DNA of 37,254 nucleotides from an uncultured Clostridia bacterium (lineage in GTDB: Bacteria > Bacillota > Clostridia > TANB77 > CAG-508). This document shows positions 1-9,536 of this stretch, piece after piece. The position numbers were made by a program, and so were the translations under genes. The stretch covers positions 1-37,254 of the forward strand of contig CANRBI010000007.1 of the NCBI GenBank assembly GCA_947628775.1, read 5' to 3'. The notes beneath the pieces were generated by a model. It was not told the origin of the DNA, searched no databases, and worked only from the letters and a program-made list of their open reading frames with translations. Numbering within the stretch: position 1 is the stretch's first letter; the number at the start of each line of letters is the position of its first letter.

Positions 1-99
1 ACCACAATCAAAAAACAAACCCCAACTGAAGGAATAAAAATAAACAAAGGAAATAAAATTTTCATAAATTATTAAAAACTCAAAAAACATATAAAAACA

Positions 100-138
100 A
101 AGTGAAAGATTTGCAATAATTTTGCAAATCTTTCACTT
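100..138 (-). terminator. Rho-independent-like hairpin downstream of the minus-strand sortase
   Basis: Perfect inverted repeat aagtgaaagatttgcaa / ttgcaaatctttcactt followed on the minus strand by a T-rich tract. Confidence 0.75.
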
Positions 139-146
139 CAACAAAA

Positions 147-959
147 TTAAAAATGATCTAACATCTTTCTAGCCACAACAGCAAACCTACCATCTTTAAC
201 ATGATACGAACAAGTAGAAAGAGTCAAAAGTTGTTCACCATAAGTTGCAGTTTTACCAGTATCATATAATGAAGCACTCTTAGCATTTTTCACAAACTCA
301 TTATAATCCTGTTCATTTTCACAATTTACAAAATAATAATATCTAAACACATTTTGCTCATTAGTATAATAAACACGAGACTCAAAAACAGAAAATATCT
401 CAAAATACATATCCTCATTACTAGTAGTAAACCTTATAACAGGATGTTCCTTATAAAACTCATAACTTTTATAATCAAGAAGTTTTTGAAACATAGTACT
501 ATTTTTTATATTATGACCATAAATAAGAAAATTACAACTCATAGGATTCCATAAAAAATTTTTATCCAAAAAGATAGAACCACTAACAGAATACTCCTTT
601 TTATAATTATGATTCATATAAAAACTATTATCTGAGCCCTGTAAAACAGGATAACTAATATCAGTATTTTCAATTTCAAGCCAACCAACAATATCAGAAT
701 TCTCCTTTTGCAACTCCTCAAGCTCAAGAATTCTATCTGATTTTTCAGGCTCAGAATCATTATTATCTAAAGAAACGCTTGCAGACTGTTTTTCAGCAAT
801 CACATTTTCTTTAACATCATTAAGCAAACTACTCTGTTTTTTAGACTCACGAATATCCTGGTAAAAAACAGACAAAAAACCAACTAAAAAAATGATAAGC
901 AAAGTCAAAATAATACAAATAAAATTAACATACTTTCTATTTTTTAAAAAACCAAACAT
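147..959 (-). CDS. srtB: Class B-like sortase
   Basis: N-terminal signal anchor; 'NFLIYGHNIKNSTMFQKLLDYK' and catalytic 'TLSTCSYHVKDGRFAVVARK' motifs. Confidence 0.85.
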   Translation of the reverse strand: MFGFLKNRKYVNFICIILTLLIIFLVGFLSVFYQDIRESKKQSSLLNDVKENVIAEKQSASVSLDNNDSEPEKSDRILELEELQKENSDIVGWLEIENTDISYPVLQGSDNSFYMNHNYKKEYSVSGSIFLDKNFLWNPMSCNFLIYGHNIKNSTMFQKLLDYKSYEFYKEHPVIRFTTSNEDMYFEIFSVFESRVYYTNEQNVFRYYYFVNCENEQDYNEFVKNAKSASLYDTGKTATYGEQLLTLSTCSYHVKDGRFAVVARKMLDHF

Positions 960-970
960 AAAACATTAAA

Positions 971-2089
971 CTAAGAAAGTTTTTTTCTTAAAGCCACAAT
1001 ACCAACTAAAGAAGCCACAATAACTAATAAAGATATTTCAACAATGCTACCAATACCTGTTTTTGGAGTAACATCTTGAGCAGGTTGATTTATAGTAATC
1101 TTAGCATAAAGAGTAATATCATTAGTAAAAGCAGTTGAATAATCATATTCAGTAGTAAATTCAGGGTCTAAATAAAAACCATCTAAAGTATAATCAGTAA
1201 AACCTAAAGAAGCAAAATCAATTCTAGAAATTAAATCATCTTTAGATAAAACATCACCCTCACGAACAACAACAACTGTAGATTTATCTAATAATTGAAT
1301 ATTAACCATAACATTCTTTTTAAAAGTTTCTCCAACAACACCTAAACTATCAATATCCTCAATTTGATTACTTTGATATAAAATATTATTATTTTGGTCA
1401 GTAACAACAAGTTTATCACCAGAAACTAATACTTTATCAACAGTAGTATCAGTATTAACTATATCAAAACTACCAATTGGATCATTAATATCAACATAAA
1501 TTACTTGATCAGTTTCAGTAGAAGAAATAGTACCATTCATAACTAATTTAGGATTACTCTCACTACCAGAAAGAGACTCACCCTTAGCAATTTCTATACC
1601 ATTGTTATAACCTTCGCCACCATTTTTCTTCAAGAACAAATTTTTAACCTCAACAGTACCAGCATTAACTAAAACACCACCATAAGCACAATCAGAAATA
1701 GTTACATTATCTAAAGAAACATAACCACCATTATAAGCTTGAACACCATATTTTTGAGCATTAGTCAAAGTTAAATTAATCAAATTAAGTCTAGCACCAC
1801 TACCTGCAGTAAGTAAACTACCATTAGCACTATCAGTAGACCAATTATCAGCCTTAGTAATAGTATGACCAGCACCATTAATAGTGATAGTTTTATCAGT
1901 AAATTCAATAGGACTAACCAAAGAAATATTAGCTGTTAATTCAATAACCTCATTTTCTCCAGCAGAATTAATAGCTTCACGCAAAGAAGCATCATCATAA
2001 GCTTGTTTATTTGCAGCTCTAGAAAAATTAGGAATAAAAACAAAAGAAAGTAATAAAGCCACAACAATAAAATTTTTAAAATTTCTCAT
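971..2089 (-). CDS. Surface protein with beta-helix region, InlB-B-like repeat and C-terminal TPKTG sorting signal; likely substrate of adjacent sortase
   Basis: Signal peptide, parallel beta-helix-like repeats, 'DGFYLDPEFTTEYDYSTAFTNDITLYAKI' InlB_B-like, C-terminus TPKTG + TM + RKKLS. Confidence 0.8.
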   Translation of the reverse strand: MRNFKNFIVVALLLSFVFIPNFSRAANKQAYDDASLREAINSAGENEVIELTANISLVSPIEFTDKTITINGAGHTITKADNWSTDSANGSLLTAGSGARLNLINLTLTNAQKYGVQAYNGGYVSLDNVTISDCAYGGVLVNAGTVEVKNLFLKKNGGEGYNNGIEIAKGESLSGSESNPKLVMNGTISSTETDQVIYVDINDPIGSFDIVNTDTTVDKVLVSGDKLVVTDQNNNILYQSNQIEDIDSLGVVGETFKKNVMVNIQLLDKSTVVVVREGDVLSKDDLISRIDFASLGFTDYTLDGFYLDPEFTTEYDYSTAFTNDITLYAKITINQPAQDVTPKTGIGSIVEISLLVIVASLVGIVALRKKLS

Positions 2090-2407
2090 TTTCTCAAATC
2101 CTTTCTAAAATTAATATATTAAAATACTATATCAAATAAAAAAACTAATAGTACGAATAAAATTATAACAACTAGCAAAAGATAAAATTATAGTATTTTG
2201 ATAATATTATTTCTAAAAAAACAAAAAATTATACAAAAAATAATAAAAATCTACAAAATAACAAAATCAACATAAATAATATATATACTTTTTCTAAAAA
2301 ACCCAAAAATACAGTAAAACATTTAAGCTATAATTTGAAAAATTATGTAAAATATGGTAAAATAAAGATAGTAGTAAATACTAATTTTATAAGAAAAGGA
2401 GAAAAAA

Positions 2408-3037
2408 ATGAACAAAAAGATGAAAGCAAAAAAAGTAGCACGGAACATACTTAGCATAATAGCTATAATTATGGCTATAGCTATAATATTCCTAACTAGT
2501 AACTTTGTGAAAAAAACTCAGTTAGAAACAAAAGCACAAGAAATTGAAGATATAATATCAGAGACTGAGTTGATAAAAACAGAGACAACAAAGCCAGACC
2601 CAAAAAGAGCCACGGCAATGAAGCAGTTCAAAATAGAAACAGCAGAAAACTTAGCAGAGGAAATAATTGAACCAGAACCAGAAACAGAGCCTGAATCTGA
2701 AGCTAATGCCGAACCAGAAAGGGAAGAAGTAGAAGTGACAGAAGAAGGCGAATACCTCGGAGAATTCAAAATCACGGCATATTGTCCGTGCTATGAATGC
2801 TCTGAAGGATACGGCTCCCAAACAGCTATTGGAACATATGCCCAAGAAGGGTATACCATAGCAGTTGACCCGAATGTAATTCCATTAGGAAGTCAAATCC
2901 GGTTCAATGGAAACGTCTACACCGCAGAGGATGTAGGCGGAGCTGTACAAGGTTCCGCAATTGACCTCTACATGGAATCCCACGAGGAAACCATAAATTG
3001 GGGCGTTCAATACATGGACGTCTGGCTTATAAACTAG
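2408..3037 (+). CDS. 3D (Asp-Asp-Asp) domain secreted/membrane-anchored protein, compositionally atypical
   Basis: TM near N-terminus, Glu-rich linker, 'FKITAYCPCYECSEGYGSQTAIGTYAQEGYTIAVDPNVIPLGSQIRFNGNVYTAEDVGGAVQGSAIDLYM' 3D-domain pattern; contains in-frame CGG at 2441 and 2900 read as Arg. Confidence 0.85.
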   Translation: MNKKMKAKKVARNILSIIAIIMAIAIIFLTSNFVKKTQLETKAQEIEDIISETELIKTETTKPDPKRATAMKQFKIETAENLAEEIIEPEPETEPESEANAEPEREEVEVTEEGEYLGEFKITAYCPCYECSEGYGSQTAIGTYAQEGYTIAVDPNVIPLGSQIRFNGNVYTAEDVGGAVQGSAIDLYMESHEETINWGVQYMDVWLIN

Positions 3038-3042
3038 TAACA

Positions 3043-3075
3043 GCAAGGAGAAAGCAATGCAATCTCCTTGCTTTC
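3043..3075 (+). terminator. Terminator-like hairpin after 3D gene
   Basis: gcaaggaga ... tctccttgc inverted repeat followed by ctttctcct. Confidence 0.6.
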
Positions 3076-3134
3076 TCCTATATATAAACAAATTAAATCC
3101 ACTCACAAAAAAGCACGTAAAATACTCATAAACT

Positions 3135-3162
3135 ATTGACACAAAGCAATATTTTTGATAAA
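3135..3162 (+). promoter_or_regulatory. Candidate sigma-A promoter of pyrB
   Basis: TTGACA (3135-3140), 16 nt spacer, GATAAA; followed by aaaggagg RBS. Confidence 0.5.
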
Positions 3163-3193
3163 ACAATATAAGAAAAAATAAAAGGAGGAAAAA

Positions 3194-4108
3194 ATGAAGA
3201 ATTTAATCGATATAAAAGATCTAAGCACACAAGAAATACAAGAATTAATAGAAGTAGCCAAAGACATTATGCAACACCCTCAAAATTACGTAGAGAAATG
3301 TAAGCATAAAAAATTGGCTACTTTATTTTTTGAGCCAAGTACAAGAACAAGGCTAAGCTTCGAAGCAGCAATGATGGAACTAGGAGGAAACGTAATAGGA
3401 TTTTCATCAGCATCATCAAGTTCAACAGCAAAAGGAGAAAGTGTATCAGACACAATAAGAACAATAGGCTGTTATAGTGACATAATAGCAATGAGACACC
3501 CAAAAGAAGGAGCACCATTAGTAGCATCAATAAAATCAACAGTACCAATAATAAACGCAGGAGATGGAGGGCACAACCATCCAACCCAAACACTAACAGA
3601 CCTATTAACAATATCATGTGAAAAACAAAGACTAAATAATTTAACAATCGGACTATGTGGAGACCTAAAATTTGGACGAACAGTACACTCACTAATAACA
3701 GCAATGTCAAGATATGAAAACATAAAATTCATACTAATATCACCAGAAGAACTAAAAATACCAGAATACGTAAAAAAAGAAATACTAGAAAAACACCAAA
3801 TACAATACATAGAAACAACAAGCCTAGAAGAACACATGAAAGACCTAGACATACTATACATGACAAGAGTACAAAAAGAAAGATTCTTCAACGAAGAAGA
3901 CTATGTAAGACTAAAAGACTACTATATACTAAACAACAGCAAACTAACAACAGCAAAACAAGACCTATGCATAATGCACCCACTACCAAGAGTAAATGAA
4001 ATATCAACAGAAGTAGATGATGACCCACGAGCAAAATATTTTAATCAAGTAAGATACGGAAAATACATAAGAATGGCACTAATATTAAAAATGTTAGAAA
4101 TCAAATAA
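3194..4108 (+). CDS. pyrB: Aspartate carbamoyltransferase catalytic subunit
   Basis: '[16 protein letters not shown]', '[10 protein letters not shown]' motifs. Confidence 0.96.
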   Translation: MKNLIDIKDLSTQEIQELIEVAKDIMQHPQNYVEKCKHKKLATLFFEPSTRTRLSFEAAMMELGGNVIGFSSASSSSTAKGESVSDTIRTIGCYSDIIAMRHPKEGAPLVASIKSTVPIINAGDGGHNHPTQTLTDLLTISCEKQRLNNLTIGLCGDLKFGRTVHSLITAMSRYENIKFILISPEELKIPEYVKKEILEKHQIQYIETTSLEEHMKDLDILYMTRVQKERFFNEEDYVRLKDYYILNNSKLTTAKQDLCIMHPLPRVNEISTEVDDDPRAKYFNQVRYGKYIRMALILKMLEIK

Positions 4109-4122
4109 AGGGGGAAAAAACA

Positions 4123-4542
4123 TTGAACATAGATAGCATAAAAAATGGAATAGTATTAGACCACATACAAGCAAAAAAAGGAATGGAAATATACAACACA
4201 CTAAACCTAGGAGAACTAGACTGCTCAGTAGCAATAATAACAAATGCAAGAAGTAAAAAAATGGGAAGAAAAGACATAATAAAAATAGACAAAAATATAG
4301 ACTTAGACCTAGACATATTAGGATACATAGACCCAAACATAACAATAAACATAATAAAAAATGACATAAGAACACAAAAATACCATCTAAAATTACCACA
4401 AGAAATAGTAGGAATAATAAAATGCAAAAACCCAAGATGTATAACTTCTATAGAACCAGAGCTAAAACAAACCTTTATACTAACAAACGAAAAAGAAAAA
4501 ACATATAGATGTAAATATTGTGAAACACTAAAAGAAGACTAA
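4123..4542 (+). CDS. pyrI: Aspartate carbamoyltransferase regulatory subunit (TTG start)
   Basis: Length, position after pyrB, C-terminal zinc Cys pattern CKNPRCI...YRCKYCE. Confidence 0.92.
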   Translation: MNIDSIKNGIVLDHIQAKKGMEIYNTLNLGELDCSVAIITNARSKKMGRKDIIKIDKNIDLDLDILGYIDPNITINIIKNDIRTQKYHLKLPQEIVGIIKCKNPRCITSIEPELKQTFILTNEKEKTYRCKYCETLKED

Positions 4543-4676
4543 CAAAATAAAAACGAAAAAAAATGCCAAAAACCTATACAAAAAACAAAAATAGTTATAT
4601 AATATACAAGAACAATTTTAGATTTTTAAACTTAAACATCTAAAGTAATGTAACAAAAATGAAAGGATGATTCTAA

Positions 4677-6194
4677 ATGGAATTAAAGAAAATGCTAATA
4701 GGACTAGAAGGACTTAAAGTAAAAGGAAGTTTAGATATAGAAATAACTGGACTAGAAAAAAACTCAAAACAAATAAAACAAGGAAACCTATTTATAGCAA
4801 TAAAAGGATATGAAGCAGATGGTCATACATACATATCAAACGCAATAGAAAATGGAGCAACAGCAATAATGGTAGAAGAAGGATGTGACATAAAAAAATT
4901 AAACATACCAGAAGAAACAACAATAATAATGGCAAAAGACACAAGAGAAGCACTAGCAATATGTTCATCAAACTTCTACAAAAATCCATCATCAAAATTT
5001 AAACTAATAGGAGTAACAGGAACAAAAGGAAAAACAACAACAACATTCATGATAAAAGAAATACTAGAAAAAGCAGGCAAAAAAGTAGGACTAATAGGAA
5101 CAATAGCAACATATATAAATGGCAAAAAAATAAAAGACAGTGATAGAACAACACCAGAAAGTCTAGAACTACAACAACTATTCAGCCAAATGGTAGAAGA
5201 AGGAGTAGAAGTAGTAGTAATGGAAGTATCATCACAAAGTCTAAAACTACACAGAGTAGACGGATGTGAATTTGACATAGTACTATTCACAAACTTCTCA
5301 GAAGACCACATAAGCAAAAACGAACACCCAGACATGGAAGACTACTTCCAATCAAAACTAAAAATATTCAAAATGTGCAAAACAGGAATAGTAAACACAG
5401 ATGACTTACACGGAGCAAAAATCCCAAAACTATTCCCAGAAAACAACATAACCACATATGGAATAGACAACTATGCAAACGTACTAGCAAAAGACATAAC
5501 AATCACAAACGCATATGTAGACTTCAAAGTAAAAATAACAGACAGAAATGAAAGAGTAAAAACAGGAATACCAGGAAGGTTCAGTGTATATAATTCATTA
5601 GCAGCAATATGTGTAGCACAAAAATTTGGAATATCACCAGAAACAATAAAAGAAGCACTATTAGAAGTTAGAGTACCAGGAAGATCAGAACTAGTAAACA
5701 ACAAAAAAGAACTAACAATAATGATAGACTATGCCCATTCACCAGAAAGTCTACAAAACATATTACAAGCAACAAAAAGTTACACAAGAGGAGAAGTAAT
5801 ATCAGTATTTGGCTGTGGAGGAGACAGAGACAGCGGAAAAAGACCAATAATGGGAGAAATATCAGGAAAAATAGCAGACTACACAATAATAACATCAGAC
5901 AATCCAAGAACAGAAGACCCACAAAAAATAGTAGACCAAATAGAAGAAGGAATAAAAAAGACAAAAGGAAAATACGAAGTAATAGTAGATAGAACAAAAG
6001 CAATAGAAGCAGCAATCAAAAAAGCAACAAAACGAGACATAATAATATTAGCAGGAAAAGGGCATGAACCATATCAAGAAATAAATGGAGTAAAGCACCC
6101 ATTTGATGAAAGAATAATAGTAAAGGAAATAATAGAAAAATTAGAAAAAGAAACCAAAAATAAAACAAACATAAATAAAACAAACAAAGAATAA
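4677..6194 (+). CDS. murE: UDP-N-acetylmuramoyl-tripeptide synthetase (MurE)
   Basis: 'GVTGTKGKTTTTFMI', 'DYAHSPESL', 'SDNPRTEDP', 'AGKGHEPYQEINGVKHPFDER'. Confidence 0.95.
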   Translation: MELKKMLIGLEGLKVKGSLDIEITGLEKNSKQIKQGNLFIAIKGYEADGHTYISNAIENGATAIMVEEGCDIKKLNIPEETTIIMAKDTREALAICSSNFYKNPSSKFKLIGVTGTKGKTTTTFMIKEILEKAGKKVGLIGTIATYINGKKIKDSDRTTPESLELQQLFSQMVEEGVEVVVMEVSSQSLKLHRVDGCEFDIVLFTNFSEDHISKNEHPDMEDYFQSKLKIFKMCKTGIVNTDDLHGAKIPKLFPENNITTYGIDNYANVLAKDITITNAYVDFKVKITDRNERVKTGIPGRFSVYNSLAAICVAQKFGISPETIKEALLEVRVPGRSELVNNKKELTIMIDYAHSPESLQNILQATKSYTRGEVISVFGCGGDRDSGKRPIMGEISGKIADYTIITSDNPRTEDPQKIVDQIEEGIKKTKGKYEVIVDRTKAIEAAIKKATKRDIIILAGKGHEPYQEINGVKHPFDERIIVKEIIEKLEKETKNKTNINKTNKE

Positions 6195-6223
6195 AATATA
6201 TAAAGTAAGCAAAAACGAAAGGT

Positions 6224-7213
6224 TTGATAAAATTGAATTTTGAAATAGAAGTATTGCTAGTATCATTTGCAATTTCAATTATACTAGGATTTATAACAAT
6301 ACCAATATTAAGAAAATTAAAAGTAGGTCAAATAGAACGAGATGACGGCCCAGCATCACACATAAAAAAACAAGGAACCCCAACAATGGGAGGAATAATA
6401 ATAATAATCGCAATGACAGTTGGAACAATATGTACATCAGCATATCTATACGCAATAAAACAAACAGAATTAGCAAAAGAACTCATACCAATTCTATTAC
6501 TCACAATAGGATTTGGAGCAATAGGATTCATAGATGACTACAAAAAACTAGTATTAAAAAACACAGAAGGACTAAAACCAAGTTACAAAATGTTAGGGCT
6601 ACTAATAATATCAGTAGCATATGTACTATACCTAATAGAAGGACTAAACCTAGGAACAGATACATATATACCATTTATGAATATATACATAAGACTACCA
6701 ATATACATATATGTACCAGGAGCAATATGTGTAATATTAGCAACAACAAACGCAATAAACTTAACAGATGGAATAGATGGACTATCATCAAGTCTATCAA
6801 CAATAATAATAACATGCTTAACAGTAATAGGAATGCTACAAGCAGTAACTGAAATATCAGTATTTGGAAGTATAGTAATAGGATCAATACTAGGATTCCT
6901 AATATTCAATCTACACCCAGCCAAAATATTTATGGGAGACACAGGTTCATTACTACTAGGAGGAGTAATATCAGGAATAGCCCTATACTTAAAAATGCCA
7001 CTAATGTTACTAATAATAGCATTAATACCAGTATTAGAAACACTATCAGTAATAATACAAGTACTACACTTCAAAAGAACAGGAAAAAGAATATTCAAAA
7101 TGGCACCAATACACCATCACTTCGAATTATCAGGCTGGAAAGAAAACAAAGTAGTAATAGTATTCAGTATAGCAACATTAATACTTTGTATAATAGGACT
7201 AAAAATCATATAA
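6224..7213 (+). CDS. mraY: Phospho-N-acetylmuramoyl-pentapeptide-transferase
   Basis: 'RDDGPASHIKKQGTPTMGG', 'NLTDGIDGL', 'FMGDTGSLLLGG', 'APIHHHFELSGWKE'. Confidence 0.96.
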   Translation: MIKLNFEIEVLLVSFAISIILGFITIPILRKLKVGQIERDDGPASHIKKQGTPTMGGIIIIIAMTVGTICTSAYLYAIKQTELAKELIPILLLTIGFGAIGFIDDYKKLVLKNTEGLKPSYKMLGLLIISVAYVLYLIEGLNLGTDTYIPFMNIYIRLPIYIYVPGAICVILATTNAINLTDGIDGLSSSLSTIIITCLTVIGMLQAVTEISVFGSIVIGSILGFLIFNLHPAKIFMGDTGSLLLGGVISGIALYLKMPLMLLIIALIPVLETLSVIIQVLHFKRTGKRIFKMAPIHHHFELSGWKENKVVIVFSIATLILCIIGLKII

Positions 7214-7246
7214 AATAAACACAAAAGACGAACAAAAGGAAGGAGT

Positions 7247-8379
7247 GTGAAAATGACAAAGAAAAAAACAGGAAAATTTTCAAGCTTCCTAAACAACCCA
7301 ATAGATTTCACATTATTAATAACAATAATACTACTCTTAGGAATAGGACTAATAATGGTATTATCAGCAAGTTCACCATCAGCATTAGCAGAAACAGGAG
7401 ACAGCTACCAATTTTTCAGCAAACAACTAATATTTGCAATACTAGGAGTTATATGCATGATGATAATATCAAAAATAGACTACAGATTTTACCAAAAATT
7501 CTATAAACAAGCATGGTGGATAGCATTAGCACTATTAGTAGCCGTAAAACTAATAGGAGACGAAGTAAACCGGAGCACAAAGATGGATTTCAATAACAAG
7601 TACATTATCATTCCAACCATCAGAAATAGTAAAATTCCTAGTAATCATATTCTACGCAGGAATACTAGTAAAAAACAGAGACGACTTACCATACTTTGGA
7701 AAAGGACTAATAAAACACATACTAATGATAGCACCAATAATCGTATTATTACTATTAGAACCACACTTTAGTGCATCAATAGTAATAGTTGGAATAGTAT
7801 GTATAATGATGATAGTAACAGGGTGCAAATTCACACACTTCTTAGCAATAGGAGCAGCAGCAATACCAGGAGTAATCCTATTAATAATAAAATCACCATA
7901 CAGATTGCAAAGAGCAATAACATTCCTAAATCCATGGGAAGACGCATCAGACACAGGCTGGCAAATAATACAAAGTCTATATGCAATAGGATCAGGAGGA
8001 CTATTTGGAGTAGGATTAGGAGAAAGTAAACAAAAATACCTATACATACCAGAACCACACAATGACTTCATATTCTCAATAATAGGAGAAGAACTAGGAT
8101 TTATAGGATGTGCCTTAATAATACTACTTTTTGCAATATTCATATGGAGAGGAATACTAATAGCAATGAAAGCACCAGACATGTTCGGAAGTGCAGTAGC
8201 TGTAGGAATAACAGCACAAGTAGGAATACAAGTAATAATAAACATAGCAGTTGTAACATCATCAATGCCAGTAACAGGAATGCCACTACCATTCTTTAGT
8301 TACCGGCGGAACAGCATTATTCATCCTACTGTGCCAAATGGGAGTATTGCTCAATATCTCAAGAGCAAGTGCAAAATGA
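7247..8379 (+). CDS. ftsW: FtsW/RodA/SpoVE-family glycosyltransferase, requiring two +1 shifts at CGG codons (7571 and 8304)
   Basis: Track shows two ORFs (7247..7771, 7725..8531). Skipping C7571 gives ...GDEVN-GAQRWISITSTLSFQPSEIVKFLVIIFYAG...; skipping C8304 gives ...MPLPFFSY-GGTALFILLCQMGVLLNISRASAK*. Confidence 0.9.
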
Positions 8380-8403
8380 AAACTCCCCCAATAGGAGGAA
8401 ACA

Positions 8404-9517
8404 ATGAAAGTAATTATAGCTGCCGCAGGAACGGCAGGACACATAAACCCAGGGCTTGCAATAGCAAACAAAATAAAAAAAGAACAAAAAGATTCAAAAA
8501 TCCTATTTATTCGGAACAACAAGAGGACTAGAAAACGACTTAGTACCAAGAGCAGGATATGAGCTAAAAACAATAGAAGCATATGGACTAAGTAAAAAAC
8601 TAACAATAAACAACATAAAAAACACAATAAAAACACTAAAAGGATTTAAACAAGCAAAAAACATAATAAAACAATTCAAACCAGACATAGTAATAGGAAC
8701 AGGCGGATACATATGTGGAGCAACAATAACAGAAGCCAAAAAACAAAAAATACCAACAATGATACATGAAAGCAATGCATTCCCAGGGATAGCAGTAAAA
8801 ATGCTAGCAAAAAAAACAGACACAATACTAGTATCATTTAAAGAAGCAATACCAAGAATAAAAAAAGCAAACAACATAGTATGTACAGGAACACCAGTAA
8901 AAATCAAAAAACAAGAATACACACAGCAAAAAAAACAAGAAATACTACAAAACATAGGAATAACAGACGAAAAACCAATAGTACTAGTATTTGGAGGAAG
9001 TCAAGGAGCACAAAAAATAAATGAAGCAATACTAGGAATAATAGAAAACAAAGCAAACAAAGACTATCAAATAATATGGGCATCAGGACCAAAACAATAT
9101 GACATAATAAGAGAAAAACTCGAAGAAAAAAACATACACATAAAAACAATACCAAACACAAAAATAGTACCATATATATACAATATGGAAGAAATAATGA
9201 ACATATCAGACTTAATAGTATCAAGAAGTGGAGCAATGACAATAACCGAAATATCAAACTTAGGCAAAGCATCAATACTAATCCCATTACCAAATGTAAG
9301 TAACAATCATCAACTATACAATGCACAAGTACTAGAAAATGTAAAAGCAGCAAAAATAATATTAGATAAAGACTTACAAGAATCAAACTTAAACCAAACA
9401 ATAACAGAAATACTAAAAAATAACCAAACAAAACAAATGGGAGAAAACGCCTTAAAAGCATCTACACAAGATGTAGAAAACACAATATACAAAGAAATAC
9501 AAAAATTAGTAAAATAA
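8404..9517 (+). CDS. murG: UDP-N-acetylglucosamine transferase MurG, requiring a +1 shift at CGG 8512
   Basis: MKVIIAAAGTAGHINPGLAIANKIKKEQKDSKILFI-GTTRGLENDLVPRAGYELKTI... continuing into ORF 8759..9517; 'HESNAFPG', 'GGSQGA', 'SRSGAMTITE'. Confidence 0.92.
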
Positions 9518-9536
9518 CAGAAAAGGAAAAGAAAAA

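Noticed and set aside
7652-8245. 197-aa minus-strand ORF antisense to ftsW
   Set aside because: Antisense artefact; the plus strand encodes FtsW once the CGG shift is applied
7247-9517. Interpretation of ftsW and murG as ordinary pseudogenes
   Set aside because: Each carries only single extra C bases at in-frame CGG, with otherwise intact essential-family sequence and same pattern in unrelated genes; decay would give varied lesions
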